Notes under the pieces: model-generated
Seen by the model: only the letters and a program-made list of their open reading frames with translations
The model's database searches: none
What the model was told of the DNA's origin: nothing
Shown: piece after piece, positions 8,246-16,582 of the stretch
Numbering within the stretch: position 1 is the stretch's first letter
How the letters are laid out: each line of letters starts with the position of its first letter
Translations under genes and position numbers: made by a program
NCBI RefSeq assembly: GCF_022808815.1
Contig: NZ_JAKZLC010000004.1
Coordinates: 124,001-188,000, forward strand
Origin: Geothrix paludis
GTDB taxonomy: Bacteria; Acidobacteriota; Holophagae; Holophagales; Holophagaceae
Direction of reading: 5' to 3'
DNA length: 64,000 nucleotides

Positions 8246-10441
8246 ATGCCGCAGCCCGTGCATGACTTCTATCAGGCCATGGCCGACCGGGTCGGCCGGA
8301 GCCTCGCCGACCGGGACGCCGAGCACCAGGTCGTGGTGCAGGTCGGATCCGCCACCTGCGAGCACGCGGCCGGCTCCCAGGCCGTGGCGGACGAGCTGGT
8401 CCGCCACATCCGGGCCTCGGGCCGGAAGGACATCCTCCTGCACCGCACCGGCTGCACGGGCCGCTGCTCCCGCGAACCCATCCTCGGCGTCCGGCTCCCC
8501 GGGCGGCTCCCGGTGAAGTACGAGCGGGTGAACCGCGACCTGGTCCACCGCATCTTCACCGAGCACATCCAGGGCGGCACCCCCGTGGCGCAGCATGTGC
8601 TGGACCACGAGGCCGGGCCGTTGCCGGAGCGCGAGCTGCTGTTCTGTGAGGGTTCCCGCTGCCACGGCTCCGGCCCCGGCCCGCGGGAGCGCTTCGCGGC
8701 CATGCTCGCGGAACGCGGCGTCTCCCGGGAGTCCGTCCGGATCGGCGCGGCGAGCTGCTTCGGCGCCTGCGGCCTGGCCTCCGATCATCTGGCCTCCGCC
8801 GGCCCGGCCACCTACGTGCTGGCGCGCCCCGAGAAGGTGCTCTACCGGGTGACCGGGGAGGAGGACCTCGCCGCCATCCTCGACGGCCACCTGATCGGCG
8901 GACAGGTCGTCGAGCGCCTGCGGGCCCAGGAGGAACCCATCGCCCTGGCCTTCATGGAGCGCTACGGCGACGTGGCCTTCTTCAACCGCCAGAGCCGCGT
9001 CGCGCTCCGCAACGCCGGCGTGGTGGACCCGGAGAGCCTCGACGAGTACGTGGACATGGACGGCTTCAAGGCCCTGGCCGACGTGCTCGAGCGCCGCGAC
9101 CCCGACTGGGTGATCGGGGAGCTGACCAAGGCCCGGCTGCGCGGCCGGGGCGGCGGCGGCTATTCCACCGCCGCCAAGTGGACGATGGCACGGAAGCAGG
9201 CCGATGCCACCCGCTTCATCATCTGCAACGGCGACGAGGGCGACCCCGGGGCCTTCATGGACCGCTCCATGCTCGAGAGCGATCCCTTCAACATCGTCGA
9301 GGGCATGATCATCGGCGGCTTCGCCATCGGGGCGCAGAGGGGCTTCTTCTACATCCGCGCCGAGTACCCGCTGGCCATCCGGCGCATCCAGCAAGCCATC
9401 GAGACCTGCCGCGCCCACGGCCTCCTCGGCCGGAACATCATGGATTCCGGCTGGGACTTCGACCTGGAGATCCGGCTCGGTGCGGGCGCCTTCGTCTGCG
9501 GCGAGGAGACCGCCCTCATCCGCTCCATCGAGGGCGAGCGTGGCCAGCCCCGGGTCCGCCCGCCCTACCCCACGGACCGCGGACTCTGGGACCACCCCAC
9601 CGTCATCAACAACGTGGAGACCTTCGCCAACATCTCGGCCATCCTCCGCTACAGCGGCGACTGGTACGCCCGTCTCGGAACGGAGAAGAGCGGCGGAACC
9701 AAGGTCTTCGCCCTGGCCGGGAAGGTGCGCCACACGGGCCTCGTGGAAGTGCCCCTGGGGACGCCCCTCGCGCGGGTGGTGAACGACATCGGGGGCGGCG
9801 TCACCGGCGGAAGAGAGCTCAAGGCCATCCAGACCGGCGGCCCCGCCGGCGGGTTCATCCCGGCTTCCATGCAACACATGGAAGTGGACTTCGAGCCCCT
9901 GCAGAAGGCCGGCTCCATCATGGGCTCCGGCGGGATGATCGTCCTGAGCGAGGACGACTGCATGGTCGATATCGCCAAGTTCTACATCGCCTTCAGCCAG
10001 GACGAGAGCTGCGGCAAGTGCACGCCCTGCCGCGAGGGCACCACGCGCCTCCTGGAGATCCTGGAGCGCATCACCCAGGGCAAGGGGGAGCTCTCGGACC
10101 TGGACAAGCTCGAGCGCCTGGCCCGCCTCTGCCAGCGCACCAGCCTCTGCGGTCTTGGCCGCGCCGCGCCGAACCCCGTGCTGTCCAGCCTCAAACATTT
10201 CCGCGGGGAGTTCCTGGCCCACATCGTGGACAGGCACTGCCCGGCGAAGAAGTGCGTGGCCCTGATCCACTACGAGATCAACCCGGAGAAGTGCGTCGGG
10301 TGCACGATCTGCGCCCGGAACTGCCCCGTGGCGTGCATCGCCGGCACCCGGAAGGAGGCCCACGTCATCGACCAGGCCGCCTGCGTGAAGTGCGGAAACT
10401 GCTTCGACGTCTGCAAGTTCGCCGCGGTCGACCGGGTGTAG
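8246..10441 (+). CDS. hydB: NADH-linked [FeFe]-hydrogenase subunit HydB (NuoF-like)
   Basis: 731 residues, longer than the usual 550-630 because it carries two N-terminal thioredoxin-like ferredoxin domains. The first has Cys38, Cys70, Cys74; the second has a full [2Fe-2S] set Cys134, Cys139, Cys171, Cys175. The NuoF core follows with the glycine-rich NADH/FMN region (RGRGGGGYSTAAKW, NGDEGDPGAFMDR, GAGAFVCGEETALI) and the [4Fe-4S] motif SCGKCTPC. The C-terminus has a CPAKKC zinc-like site and two [4Fe-4S] motifs (CVGCTICARNC and CVKCGNCFDVC). HydB holds the NAD(H) site in the HydABC bifurcating complex. Confidence 0.95.
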   Translation: MPQPVHDFYQAMADRVGRSLADRDAEHQVVVQVGSATCEHAAGSQAVADELVRHIRASGRKDILLHRTGCTGRCSREPILGVRLPGRLPVKYERVNRDLVHRIFTEHIQGGTPVAQHVLDHEAGPLPERELLFCEGSRCHGSGPGPRERFAAMLAERGVSRESVRIGAASCFGACGLASDHLASAGPATYVLARPEKVLYRVTGEEDLAAILDGHLIGGQVVERLRAQEEPIALAFMERYGDVAFFNRQSRVALRNAGVVDPESLDEYVDMDGFKALADVLERRDPDWVIGELTKARLRGRGGGGYSTAAKWTMARKQADATRFIICNGDEGDPGAFMDRSMLESDPFNIVEGMIIGGFAIGAQRGFFYIRAEYPLAIRRIQQAIETCRAHGLLGRNIMDSGWDFDLEIRLGAGAFVCGEETALIRSIEGERGQPRVRPPYPTDRGLWDHPTVINNVETFANISAILRYSGDWYARLGTEKSGGTKVFALAGKVRHTGLVEVPLGTPLARVVNDIGGGVTGGRELKAIQTGGPAGGFIPASMQHMEVDFEPLQKAGSIMGSGGMIVLSEDDCMVDIAKFYIAFSQDESCGKCTPCREGTTRLLEILERITQGKGELSDLDKLERLARLCQRTSLCGLGRAAPNPVLSSLKHFRGEFLAHIVDRHCPAKKCVALIHYEINPEKCVGCTICARNCPVACIAGTRKEAHVIDQAACVKCGNCFDVCKFAAVDRV

Positions 10442-10450
10442 GAGCGTGCC

Positions 10451-12214
10451 ATGTCCCAGATGATCAACCTCACGATCGACGGCGAGACCATCCTGGTCCC
10501 GGCCGGCACCACGGTCATGGACGCGGCGGAGCGGCTCGGCATCCACATCCCGCGCCTCTGCTACCACCCGAACCTCAGCCTCGAAGGCAGCTGCCGCGTC
10601 TGCGTGGTGCAGGTGGAGGGCTTCGACCACTGCCTGGCCTCCTGCGCCACCACGGCCTGGGAGGGCATGGAGGTCCAGACCAACAGTCCGGTCATCCGGC
10701 AAGCCCGGCGCGACATCGTGGAGCTCCTGCTGGACAATCACCCGAAGGACTGCCAGACCTGCGACCGCGACGGCGTCTGCGAGCTGCAGAACCTGGCCTA
10801 CCGGCTGGGCGTGCGGGAGCGCCACTTCGAGGGCCGTCGCAAGCAGTTCCCCGTGGACGACAGCGGCGCCTCGGTCGTGCGGAACGCCGAGAAGTGCATC
10901 CTCTGCGGCCGCTGCATCCGGGTCTGCGATGAGATCCAGGGCGTGGCCAACCTCAGCCAGCACGGCCGCGGCTTCACCACCGTGGTGGGCCCCGCGAACC
11001 TGGCCCCCATGGACGAGAGCGCCTGCATCCAGTGCGGCCAGTGCGTGAGCGTCTGCCCCACAGCCGCCTTCCTGGAGCAGGACCACACCGAGCGGGTCTG
11101 GGAGGCCCTGGGCCATCCCCGCACAGAGAAGCACGTGGTGGCCACCACCGCGCCCGCCATCCGCGCCGCCCTGGGCGAGGCCTTCGGCCTTCCGGTCGGA
11201 ACCCCGGTCACGGGGAAGATGGTGACGGCCCTCCGCCGCATGGGCTTCGATGCCGTCTTCGACGTCAACTTCAGCGCGGACCTCACCGTCATGGAGGAGG
11301 CCCACGAGCTGCTGAAGCGGATGGAAGGCGGCGGCCCCCTGCCCCTGCTCACCTCCTGCAGCCCCGGCTGGGTCAGCTTCCTGGAGAAGTTCTACCCCGA
11401 GCTGATTCCGCACATGTCGAGCTGCAAGAGCCCGATGCAGATGCAGTCCACCCTCATCAAGAGCTACTACGCCCAGCAGAAGGGCCTCGACCCCCAGAAC
11501 ATCTACGTGGTCTCGGTCATGCCCTGCGTGGCCAAGAAGTTCGAGGCGGCCCGGCCCGAGCACACCCTGGACGGCCGCCCCACCACCGATGCCGTCGTCA
11601 CCACGCGCGAGCTGGCCCAGATGATCAAATCCTACGGCATCGACTTCACCCGCCTGCCGGACGGCGAGTTCGACCATCCCCTGGGCACCTCCTCCGGAGC
11701 CGCCGACATCTTCGGGGCCACGGGCGGCGTCATGGAAGCGGCCCTGCGCACGGCGGCCTTCAAGCTCACGGGCCGGAACCTCGGGAACCTCGAGCTGACG
11801 GAGGTGCGCGGCGCCGCTGGCGAGATTCGCGAGGCGTCGGTGACCCTGGCGGGGAGGACCCTCAACGTGGCCGTGGCCAACGGCCTCCAGAACGCCAAGG
11901 TCCTGCTGGACGCGGTGAAGCGGGGCGAGAAGGAGTACCACCTCATAGAGATCATGGCCTGCCCTGGCGGCTGCATCTGCGGCGGCGGCCAGCCCTATCC
12001 CCCGATCGGCAGCTACACCATGAACCGGGACCTGGCGAAGGGCCGCGCCCGGGCCCTCTACGGCATCGACTCAGGCAAGACCCTCCGCTGCAGCCACGAC
12101 AATCCCGACGTGCAGAAGCTCTACGAGGCGCTCCTGGACGAGCCCCTCAGCCCAAAGGCGCACTCCCTGCTCCACACGCACTACACCGCCCGCACCCCCC
12201 GGGGGATCCGATGA
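10451..12214 (+). CDS. hydA: [FeFe]-hydrogenase catalytic subunit HydA
   Basis: 587 residues. The NuoG-like N-terminus carries a [2Fe-2S] set (Cys37, 48, 51, 65), a His-ligated [4Fe-4S] set (His97, Cys101, 104, 110) and two more [4Fe-4S] motifs (CILCGRC and CIQCGQC). The H-cluster domain has L1 TSCSPGW (Cys303), L2 MPCVAKKFE (Cys359) and L3 MACPGGCICGGGQP. Position 304, usually Cys in TSCCP, is Ser. With HydB and HydC it should form a group A3 trimer that couples H2 to both NAD and ferredoxin. GGAG lies 8 bp before the ATG. The stop overlaps hydC (ATGA). Confidence 0.97.
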   Translation: MSQMINLTIDGETILVPAGTTVMDAAERLGIHIPRLCYHPNLSLEGSCRVCVVQVEGFDHCLASCATTAWEGMEVQTNSPVIRQARRDIVELLLDNHPKDCQTCDRDGVCELQNLAYRLGVRERHFEGRRKQFPVDDSGASVVRNAEKCILCGRCIRVCDEIQGVANLSQHGRGFTTVVGPANLAPMDESACIQCGQCVSVCPTAAFLEQDHTERVWEALGHPRTEKHVVATTAPAIRAALGEAFGLPVGTPVTGKMVTALRRMGFDAVFDVNFSADLTVMEEAHELLKRMEGGGPLPLLTSCSPGWVSFLEKFYPELIPHMSSCKSPMQMQSTLIKSYYAQQKGLDPQNIYVVSVMPCVAKKFEAARPEHTLDGRPTTDAVVTTRELAQMIKSYGIDFTRLPDGEFDHPLGTSSGAADIFGATGGVMEAALRTAAFKLTGRNLGNLELTEVRGAAGEIREASVTLAGRTLNVAVANGLQNAKVLLDAVKRGEKEYHLIEIMACPGGCICGGGQPYPPIGSYTMNRDLAKGRARALYGIDSGKTLRCSHDNPDVQKLYEALLDEPLSPKAHSLLHTHYTARTPRGIR

Positions 12215-12765
12215 CCACCTGCCCGCATTGCCCCACCGACAACTGGCCCGAACTGGAGCGGGGCTACCGCGCCATGCTCCCCGGGGACGTCCTCGCGTTC
12301 ATCGACGGAAACCGGGATCGCGAGCACAGCGAAAGCCTGCTCATCGCCACGCTCCACATGGTCCAGGACCACTTCGGCCACCTGGGTCCCGGCCACCTCG
12401 AGGCCGTGGCCCAGCTCATGCAGATCCCCCTGGCCAAGGTCACAGGCGTGGCCACCTTCTACCACTACTTCCGCCTCCAGCCCCGGGGGAGGTACCTTAT
12501 CAACGTCTGCCTCGGCACCGCCTGCTACGTGAAGGGCGCGGAGAAAGTGGCCCAGAAGCTCATGGACGAACTGGGCATCCACTTCGGCGAGACCAGCAAG
12601 GACGGCGTCTTCAGCCTGGAGAGCACCCGCTGTGTGGGCACCTGCGGCCTGGCGCCGGTGGTGATGATCGGCGAGGAGGTCCACGGCCCGCTCACCCCCG
12701 GCCAGGTCCCCGCCCTGCTGGAGACTTACCTCGCCCGCGCCGCCGAGGAGATGGCGAAGGTCTGA
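12211..12765 (+). CDS. hydC: [FeFe]-hydrogenase subunit HydC (NuoE-like)
   Basis: 184 residues with the thioredoxin-like [2Fe-2S] fold of NuoE: ligands in CLGTACYVKG (CX4C) and CVGTCGLAP (CX3C). An extra CPHC motif sits at residues 4-7. The family member next to HydB and HydA is HydC, an electron-transfer subunit of the bifurcating complex. Its start overlaps the hydA stop. It is the last gene of the operon; the convergent MFS gene ends only 4 bp away, with no clear terminator between them. Confidence 0.95.
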   Translation: MTTCPHCPTDNWPELERGYRAMLPGDVLAFIDGNRDREHSESLLIATLHMVQDHFGHLGPGHLEAVAQLMQIPLAKVTGVATFYHYFRLQPRGRYLINVCLGTACYVKGAEKVAQKLMDELGIHFGETSKDGVFSLESTRCVGTCGLAPVVMIGEEVHGPLTPGQVPALLETYLARAAEEMAKV

Positions 12766-12769
12766 AGGG

Positions 12770-13930
12770 TCACAGCCTTCCCGAGGCCCGCATCTCCACG
12801 AACCCGGTGCTCAGCGGCACCAGCAGCACGCCCACCGCCAGGCCCACCACCCCGTGCCATCCCGCCAGGTGGTAGGCGTGGCCGCTGAGGGTGATGCCCG
12901 TGGCTCCGCCCAGGTAATAGAAGAGCACGTAGAAGGCGTTGGCCCGCCCCCGGCCGGCAGCGAGCCTCCGGTTCAGGGCCCCGGCCGCCGAGGCATGGAT
13001 GGTGAAGAAGCCCGCGCAGACCAGGGCCAGGGCGAGGGCCATGGCCCATCCCCGCGGGATGAGCGTCACCGCCAGTCCCGCGCCGAAGACCAGCGATCCC
13101 GCCGCCATGGCCGCGCCGTTGCCGATGCGGTTGCTGAGACGGCCCGCCAGCGGCCCCGCCACCACGCCCACGAGGTAGGAGAGGTAGAGCAGGGTCACGG
13201 CGCGGGTGGACCAGTGGAAGGGCGCCCCGTGGAGGTAGAAGGGCATGTAGTTGAAGACCGAGGAGAACACGAAGAAGCCGCCGCCGCTCACGCAGTAGAG
13301 GCGGAACAGGTCGTGACGGAACAGCACGTCGCGGAAGCGCACGGTCTCCGTGCCATGGGCCGCCCCGCGGTCCTCCCGAGGCAGGCCCGCATGGGCCGCC
13401 AGGGTGGCGGCCAGCAGCAGGATCGCCGCCATGAGGAAGGCCCAGCGCCAATGGGCGGGCGGCAGCACGAAGCCTCCCAGCAGGCGGCCCGATAGCCCAC
13501 CCACCACGGTGGCGGAGACGTACGACCCCATCACCACGTTGAGCCGCTCCGCGGGCATCTCCCGGGCCAGGTAGGCGGCCAGGCAGGTGGTGAGGGCCGG
13601 CACGAAGAGCCCCTGGACGAACCGGGCGGCCACGAGCAGGGGCAGCGTCGGCGCCAGGGCCGACGCCACTCCGGCGGCGGCCACCACCAGGCCCCCCGTG
13701 AGCAGGATGGGCCGGATGGCCATGCGGTCCGCCAGGGCGCCGAAGGGCAGGTTCGCCAGGGCGATGCCCAGCACCACGGCGGACACGGTGAGCGAGGCCG
13801 TGCCCTCGCCCACGCCGAAGGTCTGGCGCAGCACCGGCAGCACCGGCTGGGGGATGTAGACCGTGGTGAACACCGCGCTGACCAGGGCGAAGACCAGCCA
13901 CTGGAGCCTGGAGAACGGGTCGCGGGACAT
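12770..13930 (-). CDS. MFS transporter (YnfM-like)
   Basis: 386 residues with about twelve hydrophobic segments. The MFS loop 2-3 signature is visible in NLPFGALADRMAIRPIL, and the second half has LAGRLSNRIGNG at the equivalent place. Overall it resembles YnfM-type inner-membrane permeases, whose substrates are mostly unknown. It runs against the hydrogenase operon. A TATGCT box lies just upstream of the ATG and mirrors an identical box for the divergent glycerophosphodiesterase. Confidence 0.88.
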   Translation of the reverse strand: MSRDPFSRLQWLVFALVSAVFTTVYIPQPVLPVLRQTFGVGEGTASLTVSAVVLGIALANLPFGALADRMAIRPILLTGGLVVAAAGVASALAPTLPLLVAARFVQGLFVPALTTCLAAYLAREMPAERLNVVMGSYVSATVVGGLSGRLLGGFVLPPAHWRWAFLMAAILLLAATLAAHAGLPREDRGAAHGTETVRFRDVLFRHDLFRLYCVSGGGFFVFSSVFNYMPFYLHGAPFHWSTRAVTLLYLSYLVGVVAGPLAGRLSNRIGNGAAMAAGSLVFGAGLAVTLIPRGWAMALALALVCAGFFTIHASAAGALNRRLAAGRGRANAFYVLFYYLGGATGITLSGHAYHLAGWHGVVGLAVGVLLVPLSTGFVEMRASGRL

Positions 13931-13935
13931 CCTTT

Positions 13936-13989
13936 CAGCATAGCTTCCCCGCTCGGCGGACGGCGGGCTTGCGCGGCTCCGCTATGCTG
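13936..13989. promoter_or_regulatory. Mirrored divergent -10 elements (9-bp inverted repeat)
   Basis: CAGCATAGC at 13936-13944 and its exact reverse complement GCTATGCTG at 13981-13989 lie between two divergent genes. Each contains TATGCT reading towards its own gene, so they look like paired -10 boxes. No good -35 match is visible for either. Confidence 0.4.
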
Positions 13990-14010
13990 GGTCCGTCCCC
14001 TGGAGTCGCC

Positions 14011-14685
14011 ATGGCCGCGCCACGTCCTTCCATCCCCGGCCCCCTCATCCTCGGTCACCGCGGGCTCTCCTCGAAGCACCTGGAGAACTCCATGGAAGCC
14101 TTCCGCGCGGCCCTGGCCGCGGGCATGGACGGCTTCGAGCTGGACGTGCAGCCAACCCGCGACGGCGTCTGCGCCATCCTCCACGATGACGACCTGGCAC
14201 GCACCGCGAACGGCTCGGGAATCCTGCGGAAGATGAGGGCCGCCGAGCTGCCCGCCCTGAAGAACGGCGAGCCCGTGCCCCGCCTGGCGGACGCGCTGGA
14301 GCTGCCCGCCAAGCTCATCAACGTGGAGCTGAAGGGCGAACCCGGCTGGCAGCAGGCCCTGGCCACGGTGGAGGCCGCCGAGGTCCTGGACCGCGTGCTC
14401 TTCAGCAGCTTCGAGCACAGCGAGGTGCTCCAGCTCTGGGCCGCCTGCGAGACCGCCCGCTGCGGCTTCCTGTGGGAGACGGACGAGGCCCTGGACCTCA
14501 CGCCCGAGGAGCTGGCCGACCTGCCGGAGGCCCTCTGGCTGCACCCACCCCTCAAGGCCGTGAAGGCCCAGCCCCGCCTCTGGCAGCCCTACGCCGACCG
14601 CCTGGCGATCTGGGGCATGAAGACACCGGCCGAGGCCAAGGACCTGCCCTTCACCCCCGCCGTGCTCATCGTGGACGGGCTGTAG
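14011..14685 (+). CDS. Glycerophosphodiester phosphodiesterase
   Basis: 224 residues with the GDPD catalytic pattern: HRG (LGHRGLS), then ELDVQPTRDGV and the HDDDL segment, and the downstream acid in NVELKGEPG. It hydrolyses glycerophosphodiesters from phospholipid turnover to glycerol-3-phosphate and an alcohol. No signal peptide is seen, so it acts in the cytoplasm, like UgpQ. The ATG at 14011 has GGAG five bp upstream. The stop nearly meets the convergent kinase gene. Confidence 0.92.
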   Translation: MAAPRPSIPGPLILGHRGLSSKHLENSMEAFRAALAAGMDGFELDVQPTRDGVCAILHDDDLARTANGSGILRKMRAAELPALKNGEPVPRLADALELPAKLINVELKGEPGWQQALATVEAAEVLDRVLFSSFEHSEVLQLWAACETARCGFLWETDEALDLTPEELADLPEALWLHPPLKAVKAQPRLWQPYADRLAIWGMKTPAEAKDLPFTPAVLIVDGL

Positions 14686-14688
14686 CCC

Positions 14689-16485
14689 TCAACCCGCCCG
14701 CTCTGCCCGGGCCAGCGCCTCCCGCACCTTGACCCGGAGCTTCGAGGGCGTGAAGGGTTTCTGGAGGAAGGGCACCTGGGCCTCCAGCACGCCATGGCGC
14801 AGGATGGCATCGTCGGTGTAGCCCGACATGAACAGGACCGCCAGGCCCGGATGGTGCACGAGCACCTGCTCGGAGACCTGGCGCCCGTTCATCCCCGGCA
14901 TGATCACGTCGGTGAGGAGGAGGTGGATGCGGCCCGCGCCCTGGGCGTGCTGGGCGCACAGGGCCAGGGCCTCGTCCCCGTTCCGCGCCTCGAGGACCGT
15001 GTAGCCCGCCTGTCGCAGCACACTCCCCGCCACCTCGCGCACCTGGTCCTCGTCCTCGACCAGCAGGATGGTCTCGCTGCCACCCTCATCAACCGGCAGG
15101 GCGGAGGCCCCGGGGGCGTCCGGGCAGTCCTTCTCGCGGATCTCCGGGAAGTAGATCTTGAAGGTCGAACCCACGCCGACCTCGCTGTAGAGCCAGATGT
15201 GCCCGCGGCTCTGCTTCACGATCCCGAAGACCGTGGCGAGGCCGAGGCCCGTCCCCTTCCCCCGCGCCTTCGTGGTGAAGAAGGGCTCGAAGATGCGCGC
15301 CTGCGTGGCCTTGTCCATGCCCAGCCCCGTGTCGCTGACGGCCACCATGACATGGGGCCCCGGGGCCACGCCCAGATGCTCGGCGGCGTAGGCCCCATCG
15401 AGATCGGCGTTGGCCGTCTCCAGGGTGAGCGTCCCGCCTTCCGGCATGGCGTCCCGCGCATTGATGGCCAGGTTCAGGATCACCTGCTCGACCTGGCTGG
15501 GGTCCGCGAACACCTTCATCAGGCTTTCCGGGCAGCGGATCTTGATCTCGATGTGCTCGCCCAGGAGCCGCCTGAGGATCGGGCTGATGCCCTGCAACAC
15601 CCCGTTGAGGTCCAAGGCCTGGGGAGCCAGGATCTGCTGGCGGCTGAAGGTGAGGAGCTGCCGGGTCAGGCTGGCCGCCCGCTCGGAGGCCTGCCGGATC
15701 GCCTGCAGGTGGGCGTTCCCCGGGTGGCCCATCTCCAGCACCTCGGACGCGCCGAAGATCACGGTCAACAGGTTGTTGAAGTCGTGGGCAATGCCGCCGG
15801 CCAGGCGGCCGACCGCCTCCATCTTCTGGGCCTGGCGGAGCTGCTCCTCGCTGCGCAGCAGCGCCTCGTTCGCCTGCTGGAGCTCCGCCGTGCGCGCCTC
15901 CACCCGAGCCTCGAGGTGGACCTGGAGGTCCCGCAGCTGCCGGTTCGCCTCCTGGATCTCCTGGGCCCGCTGGAAGATCTCCGCCTCCACCTGGGAGGCC
16001 CGGTCCCTCAGTTCATCCGCCAGATGGCCCTGGGCGCGATGGGCCTCCTTGAGCCGGACGAACTCCGTCACGTCCTCCACCCGGTGGAGGATGAACCGCA
16101 CCTCGCCGGCCGGGGACAGGACCGGGGCGTTCAGCGGGCTCCAGTAGCGCCGCTCGAACCCTCCTCCTTCGGAGGACGGTCGCTGGATGTCGTACTTCTG
16201 CACGGCCATCGCGTCGGGCCGTTTGAGGGAGAGGACCCGGTGGAGCGACTCGCGGAGGTTGGCCACGCCGGTGGCGGCCGGATCATCCGGATTGTCCGGG
16301 AACACCTCGAAGATGCCCCGGCCGAGGATGTCCTCCCGTTGGGTCAGGGAGGCCGAGAGGTAGGCGTCGCTGACGCCCACGATCACCAGGCCGGGGTCCA
16401 GGACCAGGTACAGCCCCGGCAACGATTGGAAGAGGAGCCTGAAATCAGGCTCCGGAGGGCCTGGTCTGGCGTCCGCAAGCGGCAT
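14689..16485 (-). CDS. Hybrid histidine kinase (PAS-HK-receiver)
   Basis: 598 residues without membrane segments. A PAS domain occupies about 10-145 (FRLLFQSLPGLYLVLDPGL), a long coiled coil about 145-225, and the kinase core has the H-box GGIAHDFNNLL, N-box NLAINARDAMPEGG and GTGLGLATV. The C-terminal receiver begins at ETILLVEDEDQV with phosphoacceptor Asp in LLLTDVIMPG and Lys in FLQKPFTP. The His-box type is that of NtrB/PAS hybrid kinases. It stands alone, so its partner is unknown. Probably a cytoplasmic redox or metabolite sensor. Confidence 0.92.
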   Translation of the reverse strand: MPLADARPGPPEPDFRLLFQSLPGLYLVLDPGLVIVGVSDAYLSASLTQREDILGRGIFEVFPDNPDDPAATGVANLRESLHRVLSLKRPDAMAVQKYDIQRPSSEGGGFERRYWSPLNAPVLSPAGEVRFILHRVEDVTEFVRLKEAHRAQGHLADELRDRASQVEAEIFQRAQEIQEANRQLRDLQVHLEARVEARTAELQQANEALLRSEEQLRQAQKMEAVGRLAGGIAHDFNNLLTVIFGASEVLEMGHPGNAHLQAIRQASERAASLTRQLLTFSRQQILAPQALDLNGVLQGISPILRRLLGEHIEIKIRCPESLMKVFADPSQVEQVILNLAINARDAMPEGGTLTLETANADLDGAYAAEHLGVAPGPHVMVAVSDTGLGMDKATQARIFEPFFTTKARGKGTGLGLATVFGIVKQSRGHIWLYSEVGVGSTFKIYFPEIREKDCPDAPGASALPVDEGGSETILLVEDEDQVREVAGSVLRQAGYTVLEARNGDEALALCAQHAQGAGRIHLLLTDVIMPGMNGRQVSEQVLVHHPGLAVLFMSGYTDDAILRHGVLEAQVPFLQKPFTPSKLRVKVREALARAERAG

Positions 16486-16582
16486 GTCGCGACCTCCCGC
16501 ATCCTCCGCGGTGTGCGCCAGTATAGTCAGCGCCTCATCACGACTTCCACCCTTGGGGGAGGTCCGCCGGGAAAGGAATCCC

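Noticed and set aside
8204-8246. A sigma-70 promoter starting at TTGACA before hydB
   Set aside because: At 16-18 bp spacing the -10 position is G+C only, with no TATAAT-like hexamer.
8078-11941. Open minus-strand frame of 1287 codons opposite the hydrogenase genes
   Set aside because: It mirrors hydB and hydA, and its translation is Ala/Gly/His/Val-rich without motifs. High G+C suppresses stops on the opposite strand; the plus-strand genes have complete cluster motifs.
10451-12214. HydA as a sensory (group C) [FeFe]-hydrogenase because of the L1 Ser
   Set aside because: There is no PAS domain or adjacent kinase/phosphatase; HydB, HydC and three maturases adjoin, and all NuoG-like clusters are present, which fits a bifurcating enzyme.
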